Shown: piece after piece, positions 41,233 to 51,805 of the stretch
How positions within the stretch are numbered: the first letter of the stretch is position 1
Layout: every line of letters starts with the position of its first letter
Origin: Massilia timonae CCUG 45783
Lineage (GTDB): Bacteria; Pseudomonadota; Gammaproteobacteria; Burkholderiales; Burkholderiaceae_D
NCBI RefSeq assembly: GCF_000315425.1
Contig: NZ_JH992923.1
Span: 124,365 to 188,364, forward strand
Direction of reading: 5' to 3'
DNA: 64,000 nucleotides
Position numbers and translations under genes: made by a program
Notes under the pieces: generated by a model
Told to the model about the DNA's origin: nothing
Databases searched by the model: none
What the model saw: the letters and a program-made list of their open reading frames with translations, nothing else

Positions 41233-43842
41233 GTGGGGGAAATCCAGGCAATCGCGGCCGGCGCCGCGCGCTCGGCGTTTAGCGGCGCATCCCAGCACAA
41301 CCGCATCATGCGGCTCGATTTTCCGTTCGAGGACGGCCCGCCCGCCATCCTGCTTCCAAACAAGCTGAAAGTTTCCGAGGCAGTGTCGCGCTGCTTCCGC
41401 ATCGTGGTCGAGGCGCTGTCGGACGACCCGCAAATCCCCCTCAAGATAGTGATGGGCAAAATGGTGACGATCTCCCTGGTGCGGGAAGACGGGTCGCTGC
41501 GCTATTTCAACGGCTACGTCACCGAGTTCCGTTTTGTCCGCAGCGACGGCGGCTTCGCCTTCTACCAGATGGTGCTCGAACCCTGGCTCGCGTTCACGCG
41601 GCTGCGCAAGAACAGCATGTCGTTCCACAACAAGAGCGTGCGCGAGATCACCGAGGACACCCTGAAGCACTACCGCCCGGCCGACTGGCACATGTACCCG
41701 GTCGACGAGTCGAAGCTGACCGTCGCCAACCAGTACAACGAGACCGACTACAACCACCTGCACCGGCGCTGGGAAGCGCTCGGCCTGCACTACTGGTACG
41801 AGCATGAATTTGGCCGCCATAAGCTCATGATCTCGGACAACAGCTTCCTGGCCGAGCCGATCGACGAGGAAGCCTACCTGATCCCGTTCCACGACAAGGG
41901 CGGCTCGCGCGAGGACGACGGCATCCACGAGTGGACGGCGATCCGGCGCCTCGGTCCGGGCCAGGTCACGCTGGCGAGCACGGATTACAAGAATCCGGGG
42001 GCGCAGCGTGCCAGCGTCGATTCGGGCAACCAGCAAGGCGACGTCTTCCCCTACGAGATCTACGAGGACACCGGGGCGTACGGCTTTCGCATGCGCAGCG
42101 ACGGTGAACAACTGGCAGCGCGACGCATGGAAGAGCAGGACAAGAACAGGCAGTATTTCGAGGCGGCGGGCAACGACAGGAGCGTGCTGCCGGGCCGCAC
42201 CTTCAAGCTCGGCGACCATTTCAGCGCAGAGCCGCGTTCGCCCGAATACGATCCCGAGCCGCGCCGCAGTATCGGCGACCGCCGCTACCTGATCCTGGAC
42301 GTCGAACACGAAGCGACCAACAACTACCAGGCCGGGGTCGGCGCGCCCTCGCAATACGAGAACCGCTTCACCTGCATCCGCAAGGACATCCGCTGGCGCC
42401 CAGGCCCCGGCTTCAACAGCGCGCCCGGCACCAACATGGGGCTGCACACCGCGGCCGTGGTCGGCCCCGCCGGCGCCGATATCCATACGGACGGCTATGG
42501 AAGAGTCAAGCTGCAGTTTCCCTGGGACCGGCTGGGAAAATACGACGAGAACAGCTCGCCCTGGATCCGGGTGATGACCCCCGCCGCCGGCAATGAATTC
42601 GGGCAGGTCCGATTGCCGCGCGTGGGTGAGGAAGTGGGCGTCGTCTATTCCAATGGGAATATCGACCACCCCTTGATCCTTGGCGCAGTTTACAACGGCA
42701 AACACATGCCGCCCTGGAAGCTCCCGGAGCAAAGTGCCCTGGCCGGCCTGCGCAGCCGGGAACTCGGCGGCGGCTCGCGCGGCAATCACCTGATCCTGGA
42801 TGACACGAAGGAGCAGATCCAGGCGCAGCTGAAAAGCGATCATCAATGCAGCCAGCTCTCGTTGGGACATATTACACGCATCGAAGACACGAGCGGGCGC
42901 AAGGACGCGCGCGGGGAAGGCTGGGAACTCACGACCAATGCCTGGGGTGTCGCCCGCGCCGCCCAGGGGATGCTCATTACCACCGAAGCGCGGCTGAACG
43001 CGGCGTCCCATGCGAAGGACCTGGGCGAGACCGCACAGCGGCTGGCATCGGCGGCGCAGATTCAGGAACAGCTGGCCGCGATGGCGCTCGATCACGAAGC
43101 GCAGGAAAGCGGCCAACAGGATGAGGCTGCGGAGGACGTCAAAGCCCAGAACTCGGCTATCCGCGGGGCAGCCAAGGGGTCGTCCCCCGAGCTCTCTGAG
43201 CCGCATCTTGTCATGGCGAGCCCTGCCGGCATCGAGCTCACGAGCGCCCAGTCGACCCACATCGCCAGCGAACGCCACACCGCGATCACAAGCGGCAAGA
43301 GTCTTTCGCTCGCAAGCGTCGACAGCCTGTTCGCCAGCGTGGGCAAGACCTTCAGGCTGTTCGTGCACAAGGCGGGAATGAAGCTGATTGCGGCCGCCGG
43401 CAAGGTGTCGGTGCAGGCGCAGACCGACGACGTGGAAATCATCGCCAATAAGGTGCTCGAGATGATCAGCGACACGGAGTGGGTGAACATCCGCGGCAAG
43501 AAAGGGATCCGCATGTACGGCGGCGGCAAGAACATGGTCGAGATCGGCGAGCAAGTCCAGTTTTTCACCGCGGCGCCAGTGCTATTCCACGGCAATCTCG
43601 AGACGCTGCCGCCAAAAAGCGTGTCGCAGGCGTTCAACGAACGCTCCCGGGATTACCAGTTCGACCAGGAGGTCAACTTCGTCGACGCGAACCTGAAGCC
43701 CGAGAAGGCCGTCGCCTACGAACTCGTGCGCGGAGATGGAACGGTCATGGACGGGAAAACGGCGGCCAGCGGCAGCACCGAGGTACAGAAATCCGGCGGT
43801 TTCGACTCCTATACCATCCGCTACAAGGGCGAACTACCATGA
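41233..43842 (+). CDS. vgrG: T6SS spike protein VgrG (TssI) with DUF2345 domain
   Basis: Trimeric spike that tips the Hcp tube and carries effectors. 869 aa from GTG at 41233, with GGAGG 7 bp upstream. The gp27-like domain covers about 20-390, the gp5-like OB domain lies at about 410-500 (VGPAGADIHTDGYGRVKLQF, RVGEEVGVVYSNGN), and a needle/DUF2345 region lies at about 560-775 (ELTTNAWGVARAAQGMLI, SPAGIELTSAQSTH). The last ~95 residues (SRDYQFDQEVNFVDANL onward) form an extension that probably docks the effector. The stop overlaps the effector start (ATGA). Confidence 0.96.
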   Translation: MGEIQAIAAGAARSAFSGASQHNRIMRLDFPFEDGPPAILLPNKLKVSEAVSRCFRIVVEALSDDPQIPLKIVMGKMVTISLVREDGSLRYFNGYVTEFRFVRSDGGFAFYQMVLEPWLAFTRLRKNSMSFHNKSVREITEDTLKHYRPADWHMYPVDESKLTVANQYNETDYNHLHRRWEALGLHYWYEHEFGRHKLMISDNSFLAEPIDEEAYLIPFHDKGGSREDDGIHEWTAIRRLGPGQVTLASTDYKNPGAQRASVDSGNQQGDVFPYEIYEDTGAYGFRMRSDGEQLAARRMEEQDKNRQYFEAAGNDRSVLPGRTFKLGDHFSAEPRSPEYDPEPRRSIGDRRYLILDVEHEATNNYQAGVGAPSQYENRFTCIRKDIRWRPGPGFNSAPGTNMGLHTAAVVGPAGADIHTDGYGRVKLQFPWDRLGKYDENSSPWIRVMTPAAGNEFGQVRLPRVGEEVGVVYSNGNIDHPLILGAVYNGKHMPPWKLPEQSALAGLRSRELGGGSRGNHLILDDTKEQIQAQLKSDHQCSQLSLGHITRIEDTSGRKDARGEGWELTTNAWGVARAAQGMLITTEARLNAASHAKDLGETAQRLASAAQIQEQLAAMALDHEAQESGQQDEAAEDVKAQNSAIRGAAKGSSPELSEPHLVMASPAGIELTSAQSTHIASERHTAITSGKSLSLASVDSLFASVGKTFRLFVHKAGMKLIAAAGKVSVQAQTDDVEIIANKVLEMISDTEWVNIRGKKGIRMYGGGKNMVEIGEQVQFFTAAPVLFHGNLETLPPKSVSQAFNERSRDYQFDQEVNFVDANLKPEKAVAYELVRGDGTVMDGKTAASGSTEVQKSGGFDSYTIRYKGELP

Positions 43843-45671
43843 GCGATCAATCCGAACTGAACGAGCGCGGCAATTATCAGGGCGAATTCACGCAGGGTGT
43901 CGGCGGGTGGGCGGAATACACGGTCCACATGACGAAGACGTCCGACACGATCCGCCACGACGTCAAGCTCCCGCCCAAAAAAGTGATTCCCGTGATCTTC
44001 CTGCCCGGTGTGATGGGCAGCAATCTTCGGCTGAGCAAAAAACGACAAGAAGAACTTGATCGGCCCGATAACCGTTCGTGGCGACCGGACGACATGGTCG
44101 GCATCAATAGCGGGGCCGCCCTTGTTGGTGCCGGGCTGGTCGGCTGGTACAAGAATGCCTCGCCGGAACAGCGGCAACTCATGCTCGACCCGAACGAGAC
44201 GGAGGTCGAGTACTACAACTATACGGAAAGCGAAGATCGCTTCGATCCCGAAGGCGCCGAAACGCTGGCTTCGGACAAATTGCATCAAAACGTCCCCGAC
44301 AGCCTCGAACCCATTCCACCCCTGATAGGAATGCGTGCGGTAACAGGACGGAACTTCAGGCGCGGTCCTCTGGTGAAGAAACGCGAAACACCAGCACAGA
44401 TCGCAAGGTGGCGCGGCTGGAGCGAGGTCCTGTTCGCCGGAGCTTACGGGAAGATGTTGAAAACGGCTGAAAGCCACCTCAACAATATGGTGGTAGGAGA
44501 TGCGGCCAACCCAATGTGGAAACCCTTCTTCGCCGATCCACGCACTTTTGGCGGCGTAAATGCAGGCTCGGCACTGACGGAGCAGGACCTGAAGAAAATC
44601 GCCGCGTGCTGGTATCCCGTCCATGCCATGGGATACAACTTTTTGAAGAGCAACGGAAAAACCGCGACGACGATCGCGGAGCGGATCCGCGGGCTTGCCA
44701 AGGGCTACCAGAAGCGGGGCTTCAAGTGCGACGAGGTAATTATCGTCACGCACAGCATGGGTGGCCTGCTGGCGCGGGCGCTCATCCATCCAAAGTATGG
44801 GAACCTGCTGAACGACCCCGCTGTCAAGATGCTCGGCATCTACCATAACGTGATGCCGACCATGGGCGCCGCCGCATCCTATAAACGCATGCGTTTTGGG
44901 TTCCTGGAAAAGGCGTTGCTGTTTCCCGAAACCAAGGCCAGCATTTTCGGCCTCAATGGGAAACATGCCACCGCCATCCTCGCCAACGCGCCTGCCGCAC
45001 TGGAACTGTTTCCCGGTTCCGCTTACGGCAAATCGTCGCTGAAGGTCGTGGACGGGTCCGGGCGCGAGATGTGGAGCTGGCCGGGCGACAAAGCGAGCGC
45101 CTTGAAGAGCATTTACCTGCAACCCGCCGATCGATGGTGGCGACTCATCAATCCGAATTGGGTCAACCCCGGGCGCGTAATAGAAGAGGATGGCGGGGGT
45201 ATCTCTGCCGTTATGGAGCGCCTGAAAAAAGCCAGTGAATTTATTGAAGACATCAAGACCACCTTCCATCCGACCAGTTGCTACGGCAGCTTCTGTTCGT
45301 CGCAGGAACGCCTCAGCTATGGCGAGATCGTGTTCAAGGCGACCGACCCCGACTTATGGGACAGCCGGCACATCAGGCTGTCCCCAGTAGAGACCTGGAA
45401 GCTGCTGAGCGATGACGCCCAGGGTACATTGAAAGTCCAGACCGCCAGCCGCGTGCTGACGCTCGTCCTGCAACCGCCAGCCGCCCCCGGCGACGAAACC
45501 GTCCCCGCCGCCCGCTCCGCCAAACAGATTGCGGGCAAGCTGTTCGTGCATGGAGAGACCAAAGGCAAGAGCTACGAACACCAGAACAGCTATGCAGACC
45601 AGGATGTGCTGGCCTCGCTGCTGTATTCGGTCGTACAAATCGCCAAGACGGCGAAATGGGAGGCAGCTTGA
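43839..45671 (+). CDS. T6SS lipase effector, Tle4-like
   Basis: A 610-aa alpha/beta-hydrolase effector. VIPVIFLPGVMGSNLRLSKK opens the hydrolase core, the nucleophile elbow is VTHSMGGLLAR with Ser306, and the probable triad is completed by Asp552 in GDETVPAARS and His581 in YEHQNSYAD. The overall plan fits the PGAP1-like Tle4 (TplE) phospholipases, which attack membrane phospholipids. No signal peptide, as expected for VgrG cargo. Overlap with vgrG (4 bp) and with the first immunity gene (4 bp) indicates tight coupling. The assignment to Tle4 rather than another Tle class rests mainly on the immunity partners. Confidence 0.85.
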   Translation: MSDQSELNERGNYQGEFTQGVGGWAEYTVHMTKTSDTIRHDVKLPPKKVIPVIFLPGVMGSNLRLSKKRQEELDRPDNRSWRPDDMVGINSGAALVGAGLVGWYKNASPEQRQLMLDPNETEVEYYNYTESEDRFDPEGAETLASDKLHQNVPDSLEPIPPLIGMRAVTGRNFRRGPLVKKRETPAQIARWRGWSEVLFAGAYGKMLKTAESHLNNMVVGDAANPMWKPFFADPRTFGGVNAGSALTEQDLKKIAACWYPVHAMGYNFLKSNGKTATTIAERIRGLAKGYQKRGFKCDEVIIVTHSMGGLLARALIHPKYGNLLNDPAVKMLGIYHNVMPTMGAAASYKRMRFGFLEKALLFPETKASIFGLNGKHATAILANAPAALELFPGSAYGKSSLKVVDGSGREMWSWPGDKASALKSIYLQPADRWWRLINPNWVNPGRVIEEDGGGISAVMERLKKASEFIEDIKTTFHPTSCYGSFCSSQERLSYGEIVFKATDPDLWDSRHIRLSPVETWKLLSDDAQGTLKVQTASRVLTLVLQPPAAPGDETVPAARSAKQIAGKLFVHGETKGKSYEHQNSYADQDVLASLLYSVVQIAKTAKWEAA

Positions 45672-46813
45672 AGATCACTTCGACCCTGCAGCGTGGTGCC
45701 ATATTCGCTGCCTTGCTGATTGCTTTGGTGTCATTAGCTGGAAATTCTCGTACTTATGCCTACAAGGAGACCGCCGTGCCCGAACCAGTCAAGCTCAGTC
45801 CGCGCCTGCGGACGCTGTTCGAGAAAACAAAAATCCTTTGTTTCGGCCGCTATGCGATCGAAGTACCCCAAGAAGCCCAGCTCATTATGGGAGAAGTCTC
45901 GTTTCCATCAACCGTCAGGGTGTTTCTCGGTGGAATCGAGAAAGCAAAACACAGGGCCGAAGAAAAAATTGCAAAAATGAAGTGGGAAGACGCTACTGCC
46001 GAAATCACTTACAACGATGTAGGGCCGATCGAGGACAGCTGGCAGACGCGCTATTTCGAAGACAAATACAAAAAAGAGCGCAACGCGCTGTTCTTCGACA
46101 CGTATATCAGCAAAGCCGAGATGACATTCGTGCTGCGCGATTCCATCAAGCAGGGCGAGACCGAAAGCACAGTAATTGCCAGACAGCGCGCGCGCGCCGG
46201 GAGCTTGCGGCTGCGCGCTGCGGACGAAGTGCCGACTGAACCAGGCGTCTGCATCGAACACGCCTTCATGGCCAGTGATCGGTACGATCATCAGGAGATG
46301 GCGAATGCAGGAGTCTACTTGCCCAGCTTCCCGGACATTACGTTCTCGATCCGCTCGAACAAGGACGCCTATGCCGATTACGACAAGGCTGAGTTCGAGC
46401 AAATGAAGCGCGACGAGTTGTCCCTGCTTGGCCGTATCAAGGGTGCCCAAGATATGCAGGGCGCTCTTTACCCCAAGCGGGACGTTCTGCGCGAAGGCAA
46501 ACGAGACGTACAACATTGGAAGGGCGAAGAATCGCTCATTCGCAGGCCCGACGGCACCCACGATTTCGAATGGGCCTTTGTCGGTACGCCGACAGATGTG
46601 GCTAATCCGTCTTCGTTTGGCGCTGCCATGTTCACCAAGGTCAAGCACAATCTGGTCGGGGCCGCTAATAAGGCATCAGTCACCGACGACGAGGCAGTCG
46701 CGCTGTGGGACAAGCTCCTGTCCGGCCTGAAATTCCGGGTCAAAGTGCCCGGCGCACCCGAGGGTTCCTACTATTTACCTAAGGACAAACCCGAGGCGAC
46801 TTCCGCCAAGTGA
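45668..46813 (+). CDS. Tli4-like immunity protein, copy 1
   Basis: A 381-aa exported protein of the Tle4-immunity (Tli4) type. The TTG at 45668 is chosen because the matching codon in copy 2 is ATG and GGGAGG lies just upstream. Signal peptide or N-terminal anchor (AIFAALLIALVSLAGNS), then VKLSPRLRTLFEKTKILCFG, a common opening for this family, and a C-terminal domain with FRVKVPGAPEGSYYLPK. It should sit in the periplasm or inner membrane and block the lipase. It is more A/T-rich than the backbone. Nearly identical to copy 2 in its first ~60 and last ~150 codons, divergent in the middle. Confidence 0.85.
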   Translation: MKITSTLQRGAIFAALLIALVSLAGNSRTYAYKETAVPEPVKLSPRLRTLFEKTKILCFGRYAIEVPQEAQLIMGEVSFPSTVRVFLGGIEKAKHRAEEKIAKMKWEDATAEITYNDVGPIEDSWQTRYFEDKYKKERNALFFDTYISKAEMTFVLRDSIKQGETESTVIARQRARAGSLRLRAADEVPTEPGVCIEHAFMASDRYDHQEMANAGVYLPSFPDITFSIRSNKDAYADYDKAEFEQMKRDELSLLGRIKGAQDMQGALYPKRDVLREGKRDVQHWKGEESLIRRPDGTHDFEWAFVGTPTDVANPSSFGAAMFTKVKHNLVGAANKASVTDDEAVALWDKLLSGLKFRVKVPGAPEGSYYLPKDKPEATSAK

Positions 46814-46843
46814 CAATGCGGCGAAACTGTAATCAGGAGCGAC

Positions 46844-46897
46844 GATGCAGTATTTGGTCGTGCAAATCGCCAAGTCCGCAAAGTGGGAGGCTGCATG
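46844..46897 (+). pseudogene. Scar of lipase effector 3' end before immunity copy 2
   Basis: The frame MQYLVVQIAKSAKWEAA-stop matches the last residues of the effector (YSVVQIAKTAKWEAA). It follows immunity copy 1 by 30 bp and its stop overlaps the immunity copy 2 start exactly as the intact effector overlaps copy 1. The sequence before its ATG (gacaatgcggcgaaac...gaggagcga-like) matches that preceding the PAAR gene, so the scar joins the PAAR start region to the effector end. Confidence 0.85.
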
Positions 46898-48040
46898 AAG
46901 ATCACCTCGACCCTGCAGCGTGGCGCAGTGTTCGCTGCTTTGCTGATTGTTTTGGTGTCGTTGGCTGGAAACTCCAGTACCTATGCCTATAAGGAGACCA
47001 CCGTGCCCGAACCAGTCAAGCTCAGTCCGCGCCTGCGGACGCTGTTCGAGAAAACAAAAATCCTTTGTTTCGGCCGCTATGCGATCGAGGTGCCGCAGGA
47101 AGCTCAGCTTGTTTGGGGGAGCGCCTCGTTTCCTTCAGATATAGATATTATTTCGGGAGGTATCGAGAAAGCGAAACGCAGGGCGGAAGAAAAAATTGTG
47201 AAATTGAAACGCGAGAAGCGTACTTCCGAAATTACTTACAACGACGTAGGGCCGATCGAGGATAGCTGGCAGACACGCTATTTCGAGAACGAATTCGCAA
47301 AGGAGGACAATTCTCTTTTTTTCGACACGTATATCAGCAAGGGCGAGATCACCTTCGTCCTGGGCGATGCCATCGAGACAGGCGAGACCGAAAGCACGGT
47401 AATCGCCAGACAGCTCGCGCAAGCCAAGAGCTTGCGGCTCCGCGCAGCGGAGGAGGTGCCGACCGAACCGGGCTTCTGTATCGAACACGGGTTCATGAAA
47501 GGTGATCGGTACGGTGATTCAGAGAAGGTAAATGCAGGAGTCTATTTGCCCAGCTTCCCGGACATTACGTTCTCGATCCGCTCGAACAAGGATGCCTATG
47601 CCGATTACGACAAGGCTGAGTTCGAGCAAATGAAGCGCGACGAGTTGTCCCTGCTTGGCCGTATCAAGGGTGCCCAAGATATGCAGGGCGCTCTTTACCC
47701 CAAGCGGGACGTTCTGCGCGAAGGAAAACGGGACGTACAACATTGGAAGGGCGAAGAATCTCTCATTCGCAGGCCCGACGGCACCCACGATTTCGAGTGG
47801 GCCTTTGTCGGTACGCCGACAGAAGTGGCTAACCCGTCTTCGTTTAGCGCCGCCATGTTCACCAAGGTTAAGCACAATTTGGTGGGCGCCGCTGAGAAGG
47901 CGTCGGTAAGCGATGACGAGGCAGTCGCGGTATGGGACAAAATTCTCTCTAGCCTGAAGTTCAGGGTCAAAGTACCCGGCGCACCCGAGGGTTCCTACAT
48001 TTACCCAAAAGGCAAACCGGATACGTCTGCCGCCAAGTGA
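46895..48040 (+). CDS. Tli4-like immunity protein, copy 2
   Basis: 381 aa from ATG 46895, with GGGAGG upstream. It has the same layout as copy 1: hydrophobic N-terminus (VFAALLIVLVSLAGNSS), VKLSPRLRTLFEKTKILCFG and C-terminal FRVKVPGAPEGSYIYPKG. The central part (about residues 70-190) differs from copy 1 by many substitutions (for example LVWGSASFPSDIDIISGG), while both flanks are nearly identical in DNA. It no longer has a full effector before it, only the scar at 46844. It may protect against variant lipases of other strains. Confidence 0.85.
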   Translation: MKITSTLQRGAVFAALLIVLVSLAGNSSTYAYKETTVPEPVKLSPRLRTLFEKTKILCFGRYAIEVPQEAQLVWGSASFPSDIDIISGGIEKAKRRAEEKIVKLKREKRTSEITYNDVGPIEDSWQTRYFENEFAKEDNSLFFDTYISKGEITFVLGDAIETGETESTVIARQLAQAKSLRLRAAEEVPTEPGFCIEHGFMKGDRYGDSEKVNAGVYLPSFPDITFSIRSNKDAYADYDKAEFEQMKRDELSLLGRIKGAQDMQGALYPKRDVLREGKRDVQHWKGEESLIRRPDGTHDFEWAFVGTPTEVANPSSFSAAMFTKVKHNLVGAAEKASVSDDEAVAVWDKILSSLKFRVKVPGAPEGSYIYPKGKPDTSAAK

Positions 48041-48071
48041 CAATGCGGTGAAACTATAATCGGGAGCGGTG

Positions 48072-48305
48072 ATGAAACGTCAGGGCCGAGGCGTGATTCG
48101 CCTGGATGACAAGCCTCCAACGGCCCCGGGCGACGAAACCGTTCCGGCCGCCCGTTCCGACAAACAGGTCACTGGGAAATTGTTTGTGCACGGCGAGACG
48201 AAAGGAAAAAGCTATGAGCACCAAAATAGCTACGCCAACCAAGACGTCCTGGCGTCCCTGCTGTATTCCGTTGTTCAAATCGCCAAGACAGCGAAATGGA
48301 AGTAA
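48072..48305 (+). pseudogene. PAAR start fused to lipase effector 3' end
   Basis: A 77-codon frame. Residues 1-14 (MKRQGRGVIRLDDK) match the first residues of the PAAR protein at 51524; from PPTAPGDETVPAARS on it matches the effector C-terminus, including the triad Asp and His but not the nucleophile Ser. It therefore cannot be an active lipase. It is best read as the product of a deletion that joined the beginning of a PAAR gene to the end of the next lipase gene. Its stop lies just before immunity copy 3. Confidence 0.85.
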
Positions 48306-48307
48306 TC

Positions 48308-49130
48308 GTGAAAACTATGACTTACCTGAAGCGCGGTACGATCCTGGCCCTCTTGCTGCTTGCCTTGGTGTCGTTGTGTGTAAATTCCCGCAATTACACT
48401 TACAAGGAGACCGTCATGCCCGAACAAGTCAAGCTCAGCCCGCGCCTGCAGGCACTGTTTGAAAGGACAAAAATCCTTTGTTTCGGCCGCTATGCGATCG
48501 AAGTGCCTCAGGAGGCGCAGCTCATACCGGGGAGTGCCGTTCTCGACTCTGGCATTGAGGTTGTTTCCGGCGGATTAGAAAAGGCAAAGCGCCGCGCCGA
48601 CGCGAAAATAAGGAAAGTGAAGTGGGAAGACGACACTGCTGAGATTACCTATAGCGGCCCGGGGCCGATCGCGGATAGCTGGCAAGTTCGCTATTTCGAA
48701 GATAAGTACAATAAAGAACGCAATGCGCTTTTTTTTTACACGTACATAAGCAAGGGCGAAATCACATTCGTGTTAGATGATTCGATCTCAAAAGGAGAGA
48801 ACGAAAGCACGGTAATCGCCCGACAGCTGGCTCGGGCCGAACGCTTGAGATTGCGCGCTGCAGAGGCACTACCGACTGAGCCGGGTTTTTGCGTCGAACA
48901 CGGCTTCATGCCGAGCGATCGCTATGTGGCTCAGGAAACGATCAGTGCGGGAATTTATTTGCCCAGTCTTTCGGATGTTACCTTCTCCGTCAGTTCCAAC
49001 AAAGACGCTTACGCCGATTATGACAAAGCTGAATTCGAGCAGATGAAGCGTGATGAACTGTCCCTGCTTGCCCGCATTAAGGGCGCCCAAGAAACCCAAG
49101 GCGCGTCGTACCCCAAGCGTGACGTTCTGC
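48308..49130 (+). pseudogene. Tli4-like immunity protein copy 3, 5' part (split by IS21-type element)
   Basis: GTG at 48308 aligns with the starts of copies 1 and 2. It has 274 complete codons: hydrophobic N-terminus (ILALLLLALVSLCVNS), VKLSPRLQALFERTKILCFG, and a middle more diverged than the other copies. At 49130 the IS element enters inside an Arg codon, and the frame ends nine codons later in IS sequence. The truncated product lacks the C-terminal ~107 residues and is unlikely to work. Confidence 0.88.
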
Positions 49131-49217
49131 TGTCAACGGCGATTGAAAACTGATACAGATTTCGTCGTCCCAGCGATTTAAAACTGATACACCGCCGTCG
49201 CCGAACACCGTCCGTGT

Positions 49218-51109
<1,892 letters not shown>

Positions 51110-51169
51110 AATGGTGTATCAGTTTTCAATCGCTGCCTGTATCAGTTTACAACCGCTGCTGACATCTGC

Positions 51170-51492
51170 GCGAGGGCAAACGGGACGTACAACATTGGAA
51201 GGGCGAAGAATCGCTCATTCGCAGGCCCGACGGCACTCACGATTTCGAGTGGGCCTTTGTCGGCACGCCGACAGACGTGGCCAATCCATCCGAGTTTCAT
51301 GCCGCCATGTTTACCAAGGTTAAGGACAATATGGTCGGGGCCGCTAAGAAGGCATCGGTCACCGACGACGAGGCGGTCGCGGTATGGGACAAACTTCTTT
51401 CCAGCCTGAAGTTCCGAGTCAAAGTGCCCGGCGCACCCGAAGGTTCCTACATTTACCCAAAAGGCCAACCGGATACGTCTGCCGCCAAGTGA
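51170..51492 (+). pseudogene. Tli4-like immunity protein copy 3, 3' part
   Basis: Continues copy 3 after the IS element: with one tctgc copy removed, the split Arg codon is restored and 106 further codons follow, ending FRVKVPGAPEGSYIYPKGQ...SAAK. The joined gene has 381 codons, equal to copies 1 and 2. Alone it lacks a start and export signal. Its DNA is nearly identical to the 3' ends of copies 1 and 2. Confidence 0.9.
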
Positions 51493-51523
51493 CAATGCGG
51501 CGAAACTATAATTGGGAGCGGTG

Positions 51524-51805
51524 ATGAAACATCAGGGCCGAGGCGTGATTCGCCTGGATGACAAGACTGATCATGGCGGCCAGGTCATCAGTGCCTCGTC
51601 GGAGACGATTGCTATAGGCAAAGCAGCGGCAATCCAGGACGACATGACCTTTTGTCCGGCATGCAAAGGGAAATTTGCGATTAAACCGGATGGTGCCGGT
51701 GCAAAGCACAAAGGCAAGCCATACGCCTACGATGGAGATGTTACCGAGTGCGGAGCCCGCCTAATTGTCAAGTCCCGCCTGTTCATAAACCCGTTTGACA
51801 AATAA
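51524..51805 (+). CDS. PAAR-domain spike-tip protein, tail altered by IS
   Basis: A 93-aa protein of the small DUF4150/PAAR type that caps VgrG. MKHQGRGVIRLDDKTDHGGQVISA and DGDVTECGARLI are conserved; CPAC and further His/Cys could bind zinc. ATG at 51524 with a gggag site. After CGARLI the frame runs into the end of an IS481-type element and adds about ten residues (VKSRLFINPFDK), so its native last residues were replaced. It may still fold. It belongs to the vgrG-lipase-immunity-PAAR unit. Confidence 0.85.
   Translation: MKHQGRGVIRLDDKTDHGGQVISASSETIAIGKAAAIQDDMTFCPACKGKFAIKPDGAGAKHKGKPYAYDGDVTECGARLIVKSRLFINPFDK

Noticed and set aside
41233..43842. VgrG with a toxic C-terminal domain
   Set aside because: The residues after DUF2345 show no catalytic motif; docking part is the simpler reading.
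48072..48305. Separate small toxin gene
   Set aside because: It joins a PAAR start to a lipase end and lacks the nucleophile serine, so a deletion scar explains it better.
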